From positions 13,430,501 through 13,494,500 of the forward strand of contig BSBM01000179.1 in NCBI GenBank assembly GCA_027924585.1: a stretch of DNA of 64,000 nt, given 5' to 3'. This DNA comes from Larix kaempferi. Taxonomy: Eukaryota; Streptophyta; Pinopsida; Pinales; Pinaceae. The translations under genes were made by a program, and so were the position numbers. Positions 25,010 through 35,736 of the stretch are shown here, in pieces; the first letter of the stretch is position 1; the number at the start of each line of letters is the position of its first letter. The notes under the pieces were generated by a model. The model saw only the letters and a list, made by a program, of their open reading frames with translations, was not told the origin of the DNA and did not search any database.

Positions 25010-26044
25010 TCAAGTAGATATGTCTGGAGGTATCTTACTCTTGGGAGTAAATGGATCATGCTCCAAAAACATGTGCTTGAATTCTCCATCAGTGGATGCA
25101 AGCGAATGTGGAGACTTTAAGAACTTGCTCTTCATACCGAAAAAGGTGAGAACAAATATGAAAATATGAGGATGATCCTGGAACCTGTGATTCGAACCAA
25201 GTGAGGTAGGAATAGCTCCAATCGGATCAAATAGATCTTGAAACTTGAACTTCTTATCAATAGAAGTTGAATCAGCTCCAAAAATAGATGAATGGTTTCT
25301 TGAGATCTCCTTTGAATCAACAAGGGTGAGATCAAAACCAAAATCAGCAAAAAGTGCATGAGAATTGAACCCAAGCGAATGGTAGTGCTCTTCATCTTCA
25401 TTAAAACTCTGAGAAACTTTGCAAATGATAGAACATAAGTTTATAGAAGGCATGCAATCAAGGAGGGCGAATGCTTCACCTCCAAAATCAGAATTTACCT
25501 CCAAAACATCAAGTAGATCATTATTCCGCATGCCGACAAACTCATGTGAAAGAGAGGATACAAGAACCTCTTCGGAATCTAGAGTATGAGCTTGTTTATC
25601 TTGCTCAGAATTCGAAATAGAAGACTTTGAGAGAATGAGTGTTGAATCTACAGTTTCTTCTTCATCTTGAACAATTGTTGAGGCCAACACATGATCGGAA
25701 AGAACACATAACGAGATCTCACTGGGCTTGTTCTCCAAAAGGCTAGCATGATCCTCTTCTTCCTGCTTTCCAAATTCTCTGTCAAGTTGGACCCATAGAT
25801 CACTTGGATTTTCAGCAGTATTACTGAGGTAGCGCATACAAGGAGACATAGCAAGACACATTGCTCCAAAAGCTCTGTCACAATCATTAAGCCAATCATT
25901 CTCCTCTTCATCGGAATCAAAAACTCTTGTATTACCAATGCACATATCAAAAAGACATTGTCTCTTCAAGAATGCAATCATCTTTGGTTTCCATTCATCA
26001 TAGTTGAATGGAGTAAGAATATTTTGTGAAGAAGAAGTCTCCAT
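25010..26044 (-). CDS. Copia-type gag-like protein with an acidic C-terminal extension (element F)
   Basis: An intact 344-residue ORF starting METSSSQNILTPFNYDEW. Residues 1-95 match the pattern of Ty1/copia gag N-termini (DUF4219/UBN2-like: FNYDEWKPKM, AFLKRQ, AFGAMCLAMSP, PSDLWVQLDREFGK). Residues 96-344 are Ser-, Asp- and Glu-rich and I recognise no domain; there is no CCHC knuckle, protease or RT. It lies between the primer site and the polypurine tract and is the only ORF of F. It may form particles or recruit RNA for trans-mobilisation; this is inference. The frame is uninterrupted, consistent with very recent activity. Confidence 0.75.
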   Translation of the reverse strand: METSSSQNILTPFNYDEWKPKMIAFLKRQCLFDMCIGNTRVFDSDEEENDWLNDCDRAFGAMCLAMSPCMRYLSNTAENPSDLWVQLDREFGKQEEEDHASLLENKPSEISLCVLSDHVLASTIVQDEEETVDSTLILSKSSISNSEQDKQAHTLDSEEVLVSSLSHEFVGMRNNDLLDVLEVNSDFGGEAFALLDCMPSINLCSIICKVSQSFNEDEEHYHSLGFNSHALFADFGFDLTLVDSKEISRNHSSIFGADSTSIDKKFKFQDLFDPIGAIPTSLGSNHRFQDHPHIFIFVLTFFGMKSKFLKSPHSLASTDGEFKHMFLEHDPFTPKSKIPPDIST

Positions 26045-26371
26045 CTTTGCATTAGCGAATGCACATGGAGGAAGTAAGAAACCTGCAAATCACACAAAAA
26101 CAACCACAATAAGGTCGAACAATCCACCCTTTGAGAGTTGCATCACACCTGGGATTGGATTTCAAGCAATGTTGAATGGGTCCAATGTATCAAATCCAGG
26201 AATTATGTGGTAACTCAAGCTTCTGGAGTGGTATTGGAATAATTTTCAAGCTTTGCATGCACAGGAGCGAATGCCCTTGAGATATCTCATGCCAAACTTA
26301 TTGCAATTTTTAGCAATTCAGTCAAATCTTCTTGTATAAACACCTGTAGAAAAGAGATCTTGTCCCTGCAA

Positions 26372-26385
26372 TGGCTCTGATACCA
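26372..26385 (-). other. Primer-binding site of element F (initiator tRNA-Met)
   Basis: The minus strand reads TGGTATCAGAGCCA directly after the 5' LTR, a full match to the complement of the plant initiator tRNA-Met 3' end. Confidence 0.9.
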
Positions 26386-27149
26386 TGTAAAGTTAGTCAC
26401 AGCAGATCTAATGAACAAATAAATCAGTCACAACAGATGAATAAGAAGATATGGTGCAAAACTGTGCAAAAACATGCAGCAGTGCTCTCTATCCCAGAAA
26501 GGGTGAATGAATTACAATAGATTACAATACAATCCAATAACTGTCAATGGCAATTCGAATTGACTAAGTAGGCCATTCGAATCACTGAAATGGAGTAGCT
26601 TGACTCAATCTAGGAGTCCTCATCAATCATCGGTGTTGCTCATCAATCACAACAAACAGTCATCCAGGTGTCAAGCTGAGTCTAACTGATCATAATAAAT
26701 GTAACTGAAGTGTGTAGCACTGATATAGGATCTGGAGGCTCAGTGGGGGCGCATGGGAGGCTAACTGGAGTCAAAGCAAGTCACCTAATCGAACTGGAGG
26801 TCAATCGGAGGTGAAACAGTCAGTCAGGAGTGAAATCGGAGTGAAATCAATCAGAATCGGAGCTAACTGAATGTAACTGGAGTGAATCTGCAGTGGTAGG
26901 TGAGCAAGTGCGCCCTTCTCAGTCAGTAGGTGAGAAGAGGGCGCCTTTCAGCTTAGGAGGGCTAAAACTCTGTGGAAAGTGGCTCCCGGGTGCTAGAAGA
27001 AGGTGGATAAGGTGCTGGAGGCATCAAACTGGTGACTGGACTGCATATCCTGAAATAGATCATGCAAGATCCTGAAGTAGATATGTATCCCGAAATAGAT
27101 GATCCTGAAATAGATATGTATCCCGAAATAGATGATGGATATCCGAACA
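26386..27149 (-). repeat. 5' LTR of element F
   Basis: The partner of 24045-24808 at a constant offset of 2341 bp, with one substitution. The duplicated target ggtaa follows at 27150, then the RT frame of E resumes. Confidence 0.93.
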
Positions 27150-29510
27150 GGTAAGGCCGAATGGAACCACAGTGAACTCATAATGACCATATCTAGTTCT
27201 GAAAGCCGTCTTGTGAATGTCTTCTTCTTTAATCCTCACTTGATGGTAGCCAGACCTCAAGTCAATCTTTGAAAATAATTTGGCTTCCTTCATTTGATCA
27301 AACAAGTCATCAATTCTTGGTAATGGATACTTGTTTTTAACTGTCACTTTATTGAGCTTCCTGTAATCAATACACAGCCTTAAAGTCCCATCTTTCTTCT
27401 TGACAAATAACACCGGTGCTCCCCAAGGAGACACACTAGGCCTGATATACCCTTTATCTATTAATTCTTGCAGCTGTATCTTCAATTCCACCAATTCCGG
27501 TGTACTCATTCTATAAGGAGCTTTGGAATTCGGCGCTGCCCCTGGAACAAGATCGATGGTAAAATCAATATCTCTCATCGGTGGCAACCCTGGTACCTCA
27601 TCCGGAAACACATCTTGGAACTCTTGCAATATCCTGAAGTCTTCTAGTCTTGGCCCTTTGTCCTCTAATGAATCTGGCATATGGACTGCATATAATTGAC
27701 AACCCTTCTTATAAAACTTTTTCAGCTGCAGTGCTGAAATCTGTCTTATTGAAACTTGCTTGGGGATCCCTTTTACCAATGCTGGCCTTCCCTTTTCATC
27801 AATGCACTCAAGTGCTTTCTCATAACAGTCCAATTTGGCTCTATGTTTTTCTAACCAATCCATGCCAATTAATGCATCATAGGATCCTAGTGGTAACACA
27901 TTCAATTCAGCATATGTGTGGAGTCCATTCAATTCTATGGGACACTCCATCACTACCTCACTTACTTTTCTCTTGGTCCCCGTGGCTAGTTGCACTAGCC
28001 AAGACTTATTATGCTTTATTTTTCTAAGAGAACAACCTTCAACCACTTTTGGAGAAACATAACTATGAGTAGATCCTGGATCAATCAAAACAGAAATAGA
28101 TTGCGTAGCAATCTTACCTTCGAATTCCACCACTGATGATTGATGGTCTGCTTGATGATTCTCCAACGCTGCATAAATCCGAGGTGCTGCCCTTGCCATG
28201 TCCTCCACCGTAGCTACTCCCTTCAGGTTGTTCAACTTTCGAGCATTGTTTTTCCGATGTGGACAATCCTTCAACATGTGGTTTTCTCCACATCCCCAAC
28301 ACTGAAGTGGTCCCTTGGATGCTTTGTCTGCTGCCACTGCTGGTTTGAATCCACTCCTTGCCTGTTGTCCCTGTGGAAAGGTCCTAGGCTGACCTCTGAA
28401 TGGTGGCTTGAAGCCATCCTTCTTCTGGTCAAACTTCCCTCTTGGCTTTCCTTTCCATGCTGGGTTAGCCTCTGTTTTTCCCCTATTTTGCTCATAGCAG
28501 TGCATTGCCATCCTAATGGCTTCATCCAAACTTGGTGGATTAACAAACTCAATACGATCTCTGAAACTCTGAGGTAGACCCCCAAGAAAGCATTGGATTT
28601 TTACTCTCTCATCTTTGATATAGTCAACATACCTCAGTAATTCCAAGAATTTATGGACATGCTCTTCCATAGATTTTTGTCCCAACCTGAGTTCATTAAA
28701 CTCTTTTCTCTTACCGTCATAATACCTAGCAGAAAGGTATTTCTCCTTGAAGTACCCCTTAAATCTTTCCCAACTGATCCTTCTTTCGTTAATTCTTTTC
28801 ACTTGCAAGAGATTGTCCCACCAAATGGAAGCTCTGCCATTTAAGTTGTAAATGGCAATTCTGGCTTTCTCATTTCCTGAGTAGTCTTGAATTCTGAAGT
28901 ATTTCTTCATTCCCAGAAGCCATGCTTCTGCCTCTTGGCCTGTCTTTCCTTCCCCATCAAATGTGGGAGGTCTTGCCTTCCTGAATTCTCCCTGTGGGAT
29001 GCCCTTGAACTTCTTTCTTCCGTCCAATCTCTTAGGTGCATGTCCTGGACTCCTCCTAGAACATTTGGAGTCACACGACCTGCTGGAAGAAGACCTTGAT
29101 GAAGATGTTTTATGTTTTCTGCTCACCGAACTCTTCCTTGGGCTTGGAGTCCTCCTGCTCGAACGGCCTCTAGAATGACTCCCTGCATCTCTTCCTTCTT
29201 CACCCATATTGCTTGGGTTGGACCCAAGGTTTATCTTATGCTGCATATCAGTGAGGCTTTGCAAAATAGCAGCATTGAGTTGGTGTTGTTCTTCTTGAGC
29301 CTTCATCAATCTTTCATTGAAGCTCACCATGATTTCAACCAAATTTTGAGGAATCACCTGCTCCCTTCTCCCATTGGATTCAGTCTCCGCATTCCCTTCA
29401 TGGAAATTTTCTCCTAGTACGTCTTCTTTGTGTTCATAAGGATCTTGAGCATCATTAATGGTCACCATCTTACCTCTGCTACAATTATAAACTTTATGAG
29501 CTGCAAACAC
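27150..29510 (-). CDS. gag-pol: Gag-pol of element E, upstream half: gag, protease, start of RT
   Basis: The open frame begins at 29510. The likelier start is the Met at 29468 (MVTINDA), since residues 1-14 look non-coding. Order, counted from 29510: a Ser/Arg-rich stretch (about 110-160), a retrotransposon gag region (about 180-340, with [10 protein letters not shown] and ASIWWDNL), a zinc knuckle CX2CX3HX4C at 404-416 (one residue shorter than the canonical CX2CX4HX4C), a retropepsin with DPGS at 477-480 and ALIGMDWL, then RT from about 640 ([39 protein letters not shown]). The frame is cut by F just after the VPFGLT motif and resumes in phase at 24039. The final residues of the uncut frame are F LTR sequence. 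Confidence 0.92.
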
Positions 29511-31503
29511 TGTGCATTATTATGATATTTGTTAGACCTCATAAAAATGCATTTAGGAATATACATCAATCAATATTTAACATAATAGAACTCATGGAAT
29601 AATTCACATAGCTGTTACTTATTCAATTCTTTTGCCCATTCATGCAATTCTGAAAATTGCCCATATTGTCATTAATTTGACAAAACAGTCACTGACACTT
29701 TTCTGCCCTGATTATCTATGATGTCTGATAACCCAATTCAAATTCCGGTCATACTCCATTATTCCTTGCTAGACAAGCTTTCCAATGCCTGTTCCCGTGC
29801 TCGATTCCGACATCGGGTGTGGAAACAGCGTGGTTTCAAAAATGACAACTATTACCAATAATTCTGCACAGTTTACACAGTTGTATTTTGGTCCCGAAGG
29901 CCAACTTCAGCCACCTGTGGAAGAAAATCTATGAGGAATCACAAAAACTTATCTATCGGGAAAAGTTAGTCCATATAACAAGGAACACTCAGCAATTCAC
30001 TGATTTCAATTCTGATGTACCGTTCATCTTTTATGAATTTCTGGGTTTTACTACTTCTCACTTTTCACATTTTTCCAAAATTCCAAATTTTGGGCCAAAA
30101 ATGGCTATCTCCCAAACGGTGCATTTCTGGGAAATCTTCTTCTAACGGAAGTTGTCTGTCTTAATGAGAATATGAAATGTCTAGTTCAGTAAAATTTCTG
30201 ACTCCCACATCTAGGGTCACTTTTACTACTCACAAGCTTTTCAAAATCCCGAAAAAGTGGCCCGAAACAGTGCTTTTTGGCCTTCTTGCTCACCCCAACT
30301 CCTCATCCTTTGGAGTTTGGTTCCAAGATTCGGAACTTAACATTGTGCCTGCTTCATGGCCGCGCCTGATCAATTTCAGCTCAACCCGACCTTCTGTCAA
30401 GCCTCGGGACTCTGTCCTTCAAAAGTCACTATTCCCCTTTTTCTGTCAAATTGGAGTGTCATGGGCTCGGGGTCTTCACTGGTTCTTTCATGGTCCCCGT
30501 CAATGGCCTCCGAGCCCCACAGAAATCATCCCATTCTGAGCCCCGGTGCTCCCCCTATCCAAAAATTGAGTTTTTGGCACTTTACTCTTTTTTTTTTCTC
30601 TCTCTCTGCGCGCCGCCGTTGCGGGCCAGTTCACTGAAAACTCCCGAGGCGGGGCGCTTCGCTGTTGCGGGGCGCTTGGCCGAAGCCTTCCGCAACTGCG
30701 GAACGCTTGGCCGAAGCCTTCCGCACTGCGGAACGCTTGGCCGAAGCCTTCCGCGGTTTCGGGGTGATTCTCGGCTCGCCTCCGTTGCGGGGCGGTTCGC
30801 CGGACGCTTCCGAAATTTCGGGAAGGTTTGTGGAAGCCTTCCGCAACTGCGGAACGCTTCGCCGAAGTCTTCCGCAGTTGCGGAACGATTCGGCGAAGTC
30901 TTCCGCAATTGCGGAACGATTCGGCGAAGCCTTCCGCAGCTTCGGAACGATTCGCCGAAGTCTTCCGCAACTTCGGAACGACTCGCCGAACTCTTCCGCG
31001 TTGCGGAACGATTCGGCGAAGTCTTTCGCAATTGCGGAACGATTCGGCGAAGCCTTCCGCAGTTGCGGAACGATTCGCCGAAGTCTTCCGCAACTTCGGA
31101 ACGACTCGCCGAACTCTTCCGCGTTGCGGAACGATTCGCGGAATCCTTCCGCAATTTCGGAAGAGAATTCCTTCCGAAACTTCGGAAGAGAAATCCTTCC
31201 GAAAATTCCTTTCGACGCCGACACTTAGAAAAAATTTTCACTTTTAAAATCATTTTTTTTTTTTCCCCCGCTGTTTCGGAGTGGTTCGCTGAATCCTTCC
31301 GCAATTGCGGGAAGGTTTGCCAAACTCTTCCGCAATTGCGGGAAGGTTCGCGGAACCTTTCCGCAGGTTTCGGGACGACTTCCCGAAACAGTCTTAAAAC
31401 CAAAATTTTCAAGAACAGTCTTAAAACAACATTTTTCCAAAACAGACTTAAAAAAAAAAAACTCTATCATATTTGGCCCATAGAGGCCCAATGCTGCAAC
31501 CTC
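29511..31503 (-). other. Leader of element E
   Basis: Two kilobases between the primer site and gag. 29511-30600 is AT-rich with no credible ORF. 30650-31380 holds the GC-rich palindromic array described separately. The 197- to 370-codon ORFs on both strands here arise from that array. Confidence 0.7.
30650..31380. repeat. GC-rich imperfect 31-bp tandem array of palindromes in the leader of E
   Basis: Units such as gaacgattcggcgaagtc followed by ttccgcaattgcg repeat with a 31-bp step (some 30). A higher-order step of 123 bp is clear between 30929 and 31052. Each unit carries two palindromes, TTCCGCAATTGCGGAA and TTCGGCGAA, with variants. The array is much richer in GC than the AT-rich DNA around it. 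Being open in several frames on both strands is a side effect of the period and composition, not evidence of coding. Confidence 0.85.
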
Positions 31504-31515
31504 GCTCTGATACCA
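31504..31515 (-). other. Primer-binding site of element E (initiator tRNA-Met)
   Basis: The minus strand reads TGGTATCAGAGC, three bases inside the 5' LTR edge. It is the complement of the initiator tRNA-Met 3' end. Confidence 0.9.
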
Positions 31516-31518
31516 AAC

Positions 31519-33099
31519 TGTAACGCCCCCTTCCATCATCCAATGCAGGGAAGGAAACGTTAATCAACACACAGGATTTTAGATAGACTTAGCCTAAATA
31601 ATTCTTGCCCATAAATTCCTAACAATTTAAGAATGTCCATATGCAGATTCATCTCAATATCAACACAGCGGAAACTAAACATTACATGTGCATACAATTT
31701 CTTCATGCGTTCAGCATACACATATCAACCATACATGTATCAGTCATTAATTTTATTAATGCATGGACAATTATCATACTGCATAAAACATGATGCGTTT
31801 CATTTCAGTAACCGGAATGCATTGCAAAACACAGACTGTATATAAATTAAATCACAAGAATACTCATCTTGAATTGTAACGGTCCAAACGACTGGCTATG
31901 GAAGGGCAACGTTCCTCCCAACCGTAGACCTCTGTCCAGCTTGTGTTCTTTCAGCTGAGAGGTCACCCCCGAGCTGGGCTGTGTATCCACTAAGGAGGAC
32001 TAGCTGGGTTCACTCACAGCCATGGTTCTGGTCAAGCATCCAAGAAGATAGAGGAGGGTAATGCTAAGCCAGTGAGCTCAACCACAGAGCTACAGGCATC
32101 TCAAGTGAGCTCAACAGTTAGGCACCCACATTACCTACCACATCCAACACAAGGAAGATCCCCTTCTCTGTTACACAGTCCCTCAGGCAACTCTTCCCTC
32201 CAGTGCTCTTTAGGATGGGCATAGAAAGGTCCAGCTGCTGATCCTTGAGATCCTAGCCTTCACTGGGTTTATCAAGCACACCCCACCTCTGCATAGTCAA
32301 TCCTCACTTGATTTCTCACCATTCTGCTCACCAAATACTCAAATCCGTCACTCGTTTTCCGAGCTGCAAAAACTGGGCTTTTCCATTGATTTCGGGGTAG
32401 CTAATGCTCCCAATTTCGCCCCAAGGTTCATGCTAATGGATCCCCCATTAGATTTCCCTGTCCCATGCCAAATCTGGACGTTTTTGGTCTTTCAAAAACT
32501 GGGTTCTCTCAAGGTCGCGATTTCTGGTTTTTCCTCACTGCTGGCACTCGTTTTTGGATGGGAATGATGCTAGATAGTTTCACAATGGACTGGGGTGAGA
32601 ATGAAGCAACCTCCCATGAGGTTGAGTGACTTCTTTCCCAAGCAATCAGAGCCCATGCCCACCCATACGAATTTCAGGGCTGCCCATGCTCCATTGAAGC
32701 CATGGGCTGAAATCTCAACCACCTTCTTACAGCAGGCTTTAATGTCACCTAGGAAAGTCAATGGGTTCTCATAATGACAAATGGCAGCCTAGGGTTTAAT
32801 CCCATAGCCCCCTCACCACTCCCTAGTGGATACACGTGGCCCCTTCTCATTCGTTGCCTTCATAGCCAGTTTTTGGTATTTTATTTCAATGTTAAATATT
32901 TACATCAAATTTACAATATCCCATGGCTTAATAGCACGTGGGTAACAAAATATCAAGCGTGTCTAATTTAAATAAAATCCGAGCATAAACTAGCGGGGCC
33001 TTGGCCTTGAGCTCCACGCTAGGGAAAACATACAACGTGTGTATACAATATTTACATTAGAGCCAATATTTCCTAAGGGTTCAAAATTGGGGTATTACA
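31519..33099 (-). repeat. 5' LTR of element E
   Basis: A 1581-bp partner of 20094-21674. Differences noted include T/C at 20099, C/A near 20154 and several single changes, about 11 in all. It is flanked by the cttaa duplication at 33100. Confidence 0.93.
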
Positions 33100-34670
33100 C
33101 TTAACATGTGCATCATCAACGATTATCACAGTAACAGTCATTGAAATTTTGTTATTTTTTAAATTTGATCGTTGTGCATTTTCATCGGAACCACGAAGCT
33201 CATTGATCTATAAATAAATGTTCTTAAGGTATATTTCCACAAATTATTTTCTATACTTGCAACAATTTTTCTGTTAATTGTTCATTCAGTGATTTCAAGA
33301 GTCCAGTACTAGTTTAACACATCAAATTTTTTATCTCCTTCGGTTTCTAGGCTAGTATTTTTAAATTCTTTGTCTCCTTTAATGTGTAGGGTCATACATA
33401 AAGTGAGTCGGCTATTCATTTCTCCTCAATCCTAATGCTTATATAGATTGTTGGCAGGCGGGTTTGGATGAGTCAACTGCAGAGCATCGCAGATGCTGCA
33501 CAAGGTCAAAGATGTCGTGCAAGGAGGAAAACCGTGCAAAAGTTGGAAATGATATTATTTTATGTATTTTTGGGTCATTTTGGACCGCATTGTGAGGGTT
33601 AGGGTCATTCTTTTGTAGAACTTGTTAAGAAGTAGTTAGGCGGTTGTTTAAGTGGACCATGAATGTGAAATGAATCTGCAATATGAATGTGAAGTAGTTA
33701 GGCGGTTGTCTTTTCCTGTTTCCCTGTTATGAATGTGAAATGTATCTGCAATATGAATATGTGAATGATGTGATGTTTCCTTGCTTCAATTGATGTTTTA
33801 CTGTTAGATCTATTGCGCATTGATGGTTCTGTTAATGATGAGATTTGTTGAATGATGATGCAATTTTTTTTGATGCATAAGCTGAATAGTTAGATCTATT
33901 ACATAATGTTGCGCTAAGTTGATAAGTAGATGCACAAGTTCCTCCTTCATTCGGTGGAAATGTGGTTCCGTCAGCTCTCCCTCAAACATCCTGGGTGAGA
34001 CTTCATCTGCTCTGCAGGTGTTGCTGGATAGGGTAAAACCTGTTTGGGCCGGTGCTTAGGGAGATCGCGGTGATTTGGGTTTCGACAGAGTGAGGAGCCC
34101 CTATCGACTATATTTGTGTCAACAAATGGTTCTGTTGCTGAGACCATAGCACGAAGTGGAGGGAGGACATGTTGTGGCATCTGACAAAACCAGAAATTCA
34201 AGATTGGTTCGACCAAAAGTTGCGAGACTTTGCTGAGAAATAAAATCAGAACCCTGGACTAATGATAGATAGGTGGATAGCAAGGTGTATACATGACGGT
34301 CCACACGAGTATTTTTTCTGTGAATTCCCGATCATCTTGTACGAGTGGTTAGCGCAATTGAACTTTCACAAGGTAAATTTCCAAGGATGTGAGCCAATGT
34401 CTTGGACCCCATAATTGATCCAGGAGTTGCAGGAGGTAGACAATAGAGCATCGTGGGCTATTGAAGTCCGGCTTGATAGTATATTGAAGGGCTATATCAC
34501 CAAGTTTCTGGTCGACACAACGCAATCTTATAGCGAAGCTGAAAGGGAATTCTTCAATGGAACGAGAGGTAGGTTCCTGTTGTCGTTGCAATTGTCCATT
34601 AAGATGATCATTTATGAAAAGGGCATACTGAAGATGAACCTCAAGTAAAAGAACCCTAGTGGGTGGAGGC
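33100..34670 (+). other. Sequence between E and H: probable remnant of another retroelement
   Basis: The first 700 bp are AT-rich and hold nothing recognisable except a short direct repeat (gaatgtgaaatg near 33662 and 33731). From about 34100 the plus strand has fragmentary coding character (an open frame at 34415-34648). It should lie upstream of the gag remnant at 60814-61823, because element H inserted between them, so it may be the 5' part or an upstream ORF of element J. No domain was recognised. Confidence 0.4.
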
Positions 34671-35715
34671 TGTTATAGGTCAAACTTGCACCTCTCCGTC
34701 TGTGATCACCCTGAGCTGCTGATCACACAAAAGGACAACTTGGAGGGAGGAGCATGTTGACCTTGGATGATATGACAACTCATTCCATTTCCTGAAAATA
34801 CTGGAAAACCACAAAGAATATCATTTTAAGATATGAGCGCTACTCTACTTAAAGAGACTAGATCCCATACGCTACTCAACTGTATAATAGTAGCGCCCAT
34901 ATCCAAGTATACGCTACTCCGGTGTAGCAAAGTAGCGCTCGACATTTAAAATCGATTGAGCGCTAGTTGTTAAACACTAGAGTAGTGCCCTATACGCTAC
35001 TCCACTGAAGAAGAGTTGCGTACATCTTAAAAGATGATTAAAAAATAAATTAATTCATCGAGGAGGATTAGTTGATGGCAGTTTCCTAACTCCCCCAACT
35101 TCCTCCATAACTACATCTCGACCTGAACTGTTTCTTTGAACCTATAAATACCAAGAAGGTTAAAGGAGCAAGGTTAGAAATTATTGCTAGAAAAGCTAGA
35201 GGATGAGTTAATGGAGAAACTTCAAGACATTGGAGAAGTTGTTGCAGAAGAAATCCAAGCCAGAGCAGAGCCAGAGCCCAGAATCTAGTTGTAGGAGCCT
35301 GCTTCATTGTCAGGTATACTTGTACTTCATTCTACTTTTTGACAAATAAAGGTTGAAGTGTTTTTCTTGTTCCAATTTGAATGTGTTAGGAAATGGCATT
35401 TTAAATTGGATTTATTTTGGTCAATGCTGAATGTTAAACATTGCTTTTGTTTATGTCAAGCTTTATATATTGTCCAAATTTTTTTGAGAAAGGTATTGTT
35501 GTTGCAGGTTTGCTGAAGGAAAGGTAGATTCGGAAGCTGGACACGAGACTGGGTCAAGGCTAGGATCAGACTTCGGTTAAAAGGTGTGTTCCCTAAATCT
35601 ACAATCTATTTCTTTTTGTAAATGCCTCTGTAATAGCATCAATACACTTACCTGTCACCCCAACCAAGTTGATAGCAGTAGTTTCCTTGCTATAGGGTAG
35701 AAATGCCCGCCAACA
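34671..35715 (+). repeat. 5' LTR of element H
   Basis: TGTTATAGGTC ... CCGCCAACA, 1045 bp, the same length as the 3' LTR. It holds a series of CGCTACT/AGTAGCG palindromes (34830-35020) and a TATA box at 35143. Confidence 0.92.
35143..35150 (+). promoter_or_regulatory. TATA box in the 5' LTR of H
   Basis: TATAAATA is preserved in all three related LTRs (also 59915-59922 and 62432-62439), in equivalent positions about 570 bp before the LTR end. Conservation and sequence make it the likely promoter element. Confidence 0.6.
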
Positions 35716-35718
35716 GAC

Positions 35719-35736
35719 TGGCGACTCCGCTGGGGA
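35719..35736 (+). other. Primer-binding site of H (tRNA-Arg)
   Basis: TGGCGACTCCGCTGGGGA is an exact complement of the 3' end of plant tRNA-Arg(ACG), three bases after the LTR. This primer is typical of the Tat/Ogre lineage. Confidence 0.9.

Larger units (their letters stand above)
24045..27149 (-). mobile_element. Element F: 3.1-kb non-autonomous copia-gag element inserted in RT of E
   Basis: LTRs of 764 bp (24045-24808 and 26386-27149) differ at only one position that I can find (A24507 versus C26848). The target duplication GGTAA is perfect (24040-24044 and 27150-27154). An initiator-Met primer site (26372-26385) and a polypurine tract (24809-24820, minus strand) show minus orientation. 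The interior holds one 344-codon ORF with a Ty1/copia-like gag N-terminus and no protease, integrase or RT. It must rely on proteins of another copia element. Near-identical LTRs mean very recent insertion. Confidence 0.93.
20094..33099 (-). mobile_element. Element E: full-length young Ty3/gypsy chromovirus
   Basis: A 13,006-bp element on the minus strand with 1581-bp LTRs at 20094-21674 and 31519-33099. The target duplication CTTAA is perfect (20089-20093 and 33100-33104). It has an initiator-Met primer site (31504-31515), a polypurine tract (21675-21690), a 2-kb leader with a GC-rich repeat array and one gag-pol frame with a chromodomain. I counted about 11 differences between the LTRs (0.7%). 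Element F is inserted in the RT domain; without F and one copy of its duplicated target, gag-pol is 4836 nt, a multiple of three, with no other stop seen. It was probably a functional autonomous element until F landed. Confidence 0.93.

Noticed and set aside
30650-31380. CRISPR-like repeat-spacer structure
   Set aside because: Units are contiguous and degenerate with no unique spacers, and the sequence is plant nuclear DNA.
30500-31563. Long overlapping ORFs on both strands (197-370 codons)
   Set aside because: They are produced by the GC-rich 31-bp repeat, which lacks stop codons in several frames at once; the translations are low-complexity permutations of one another.
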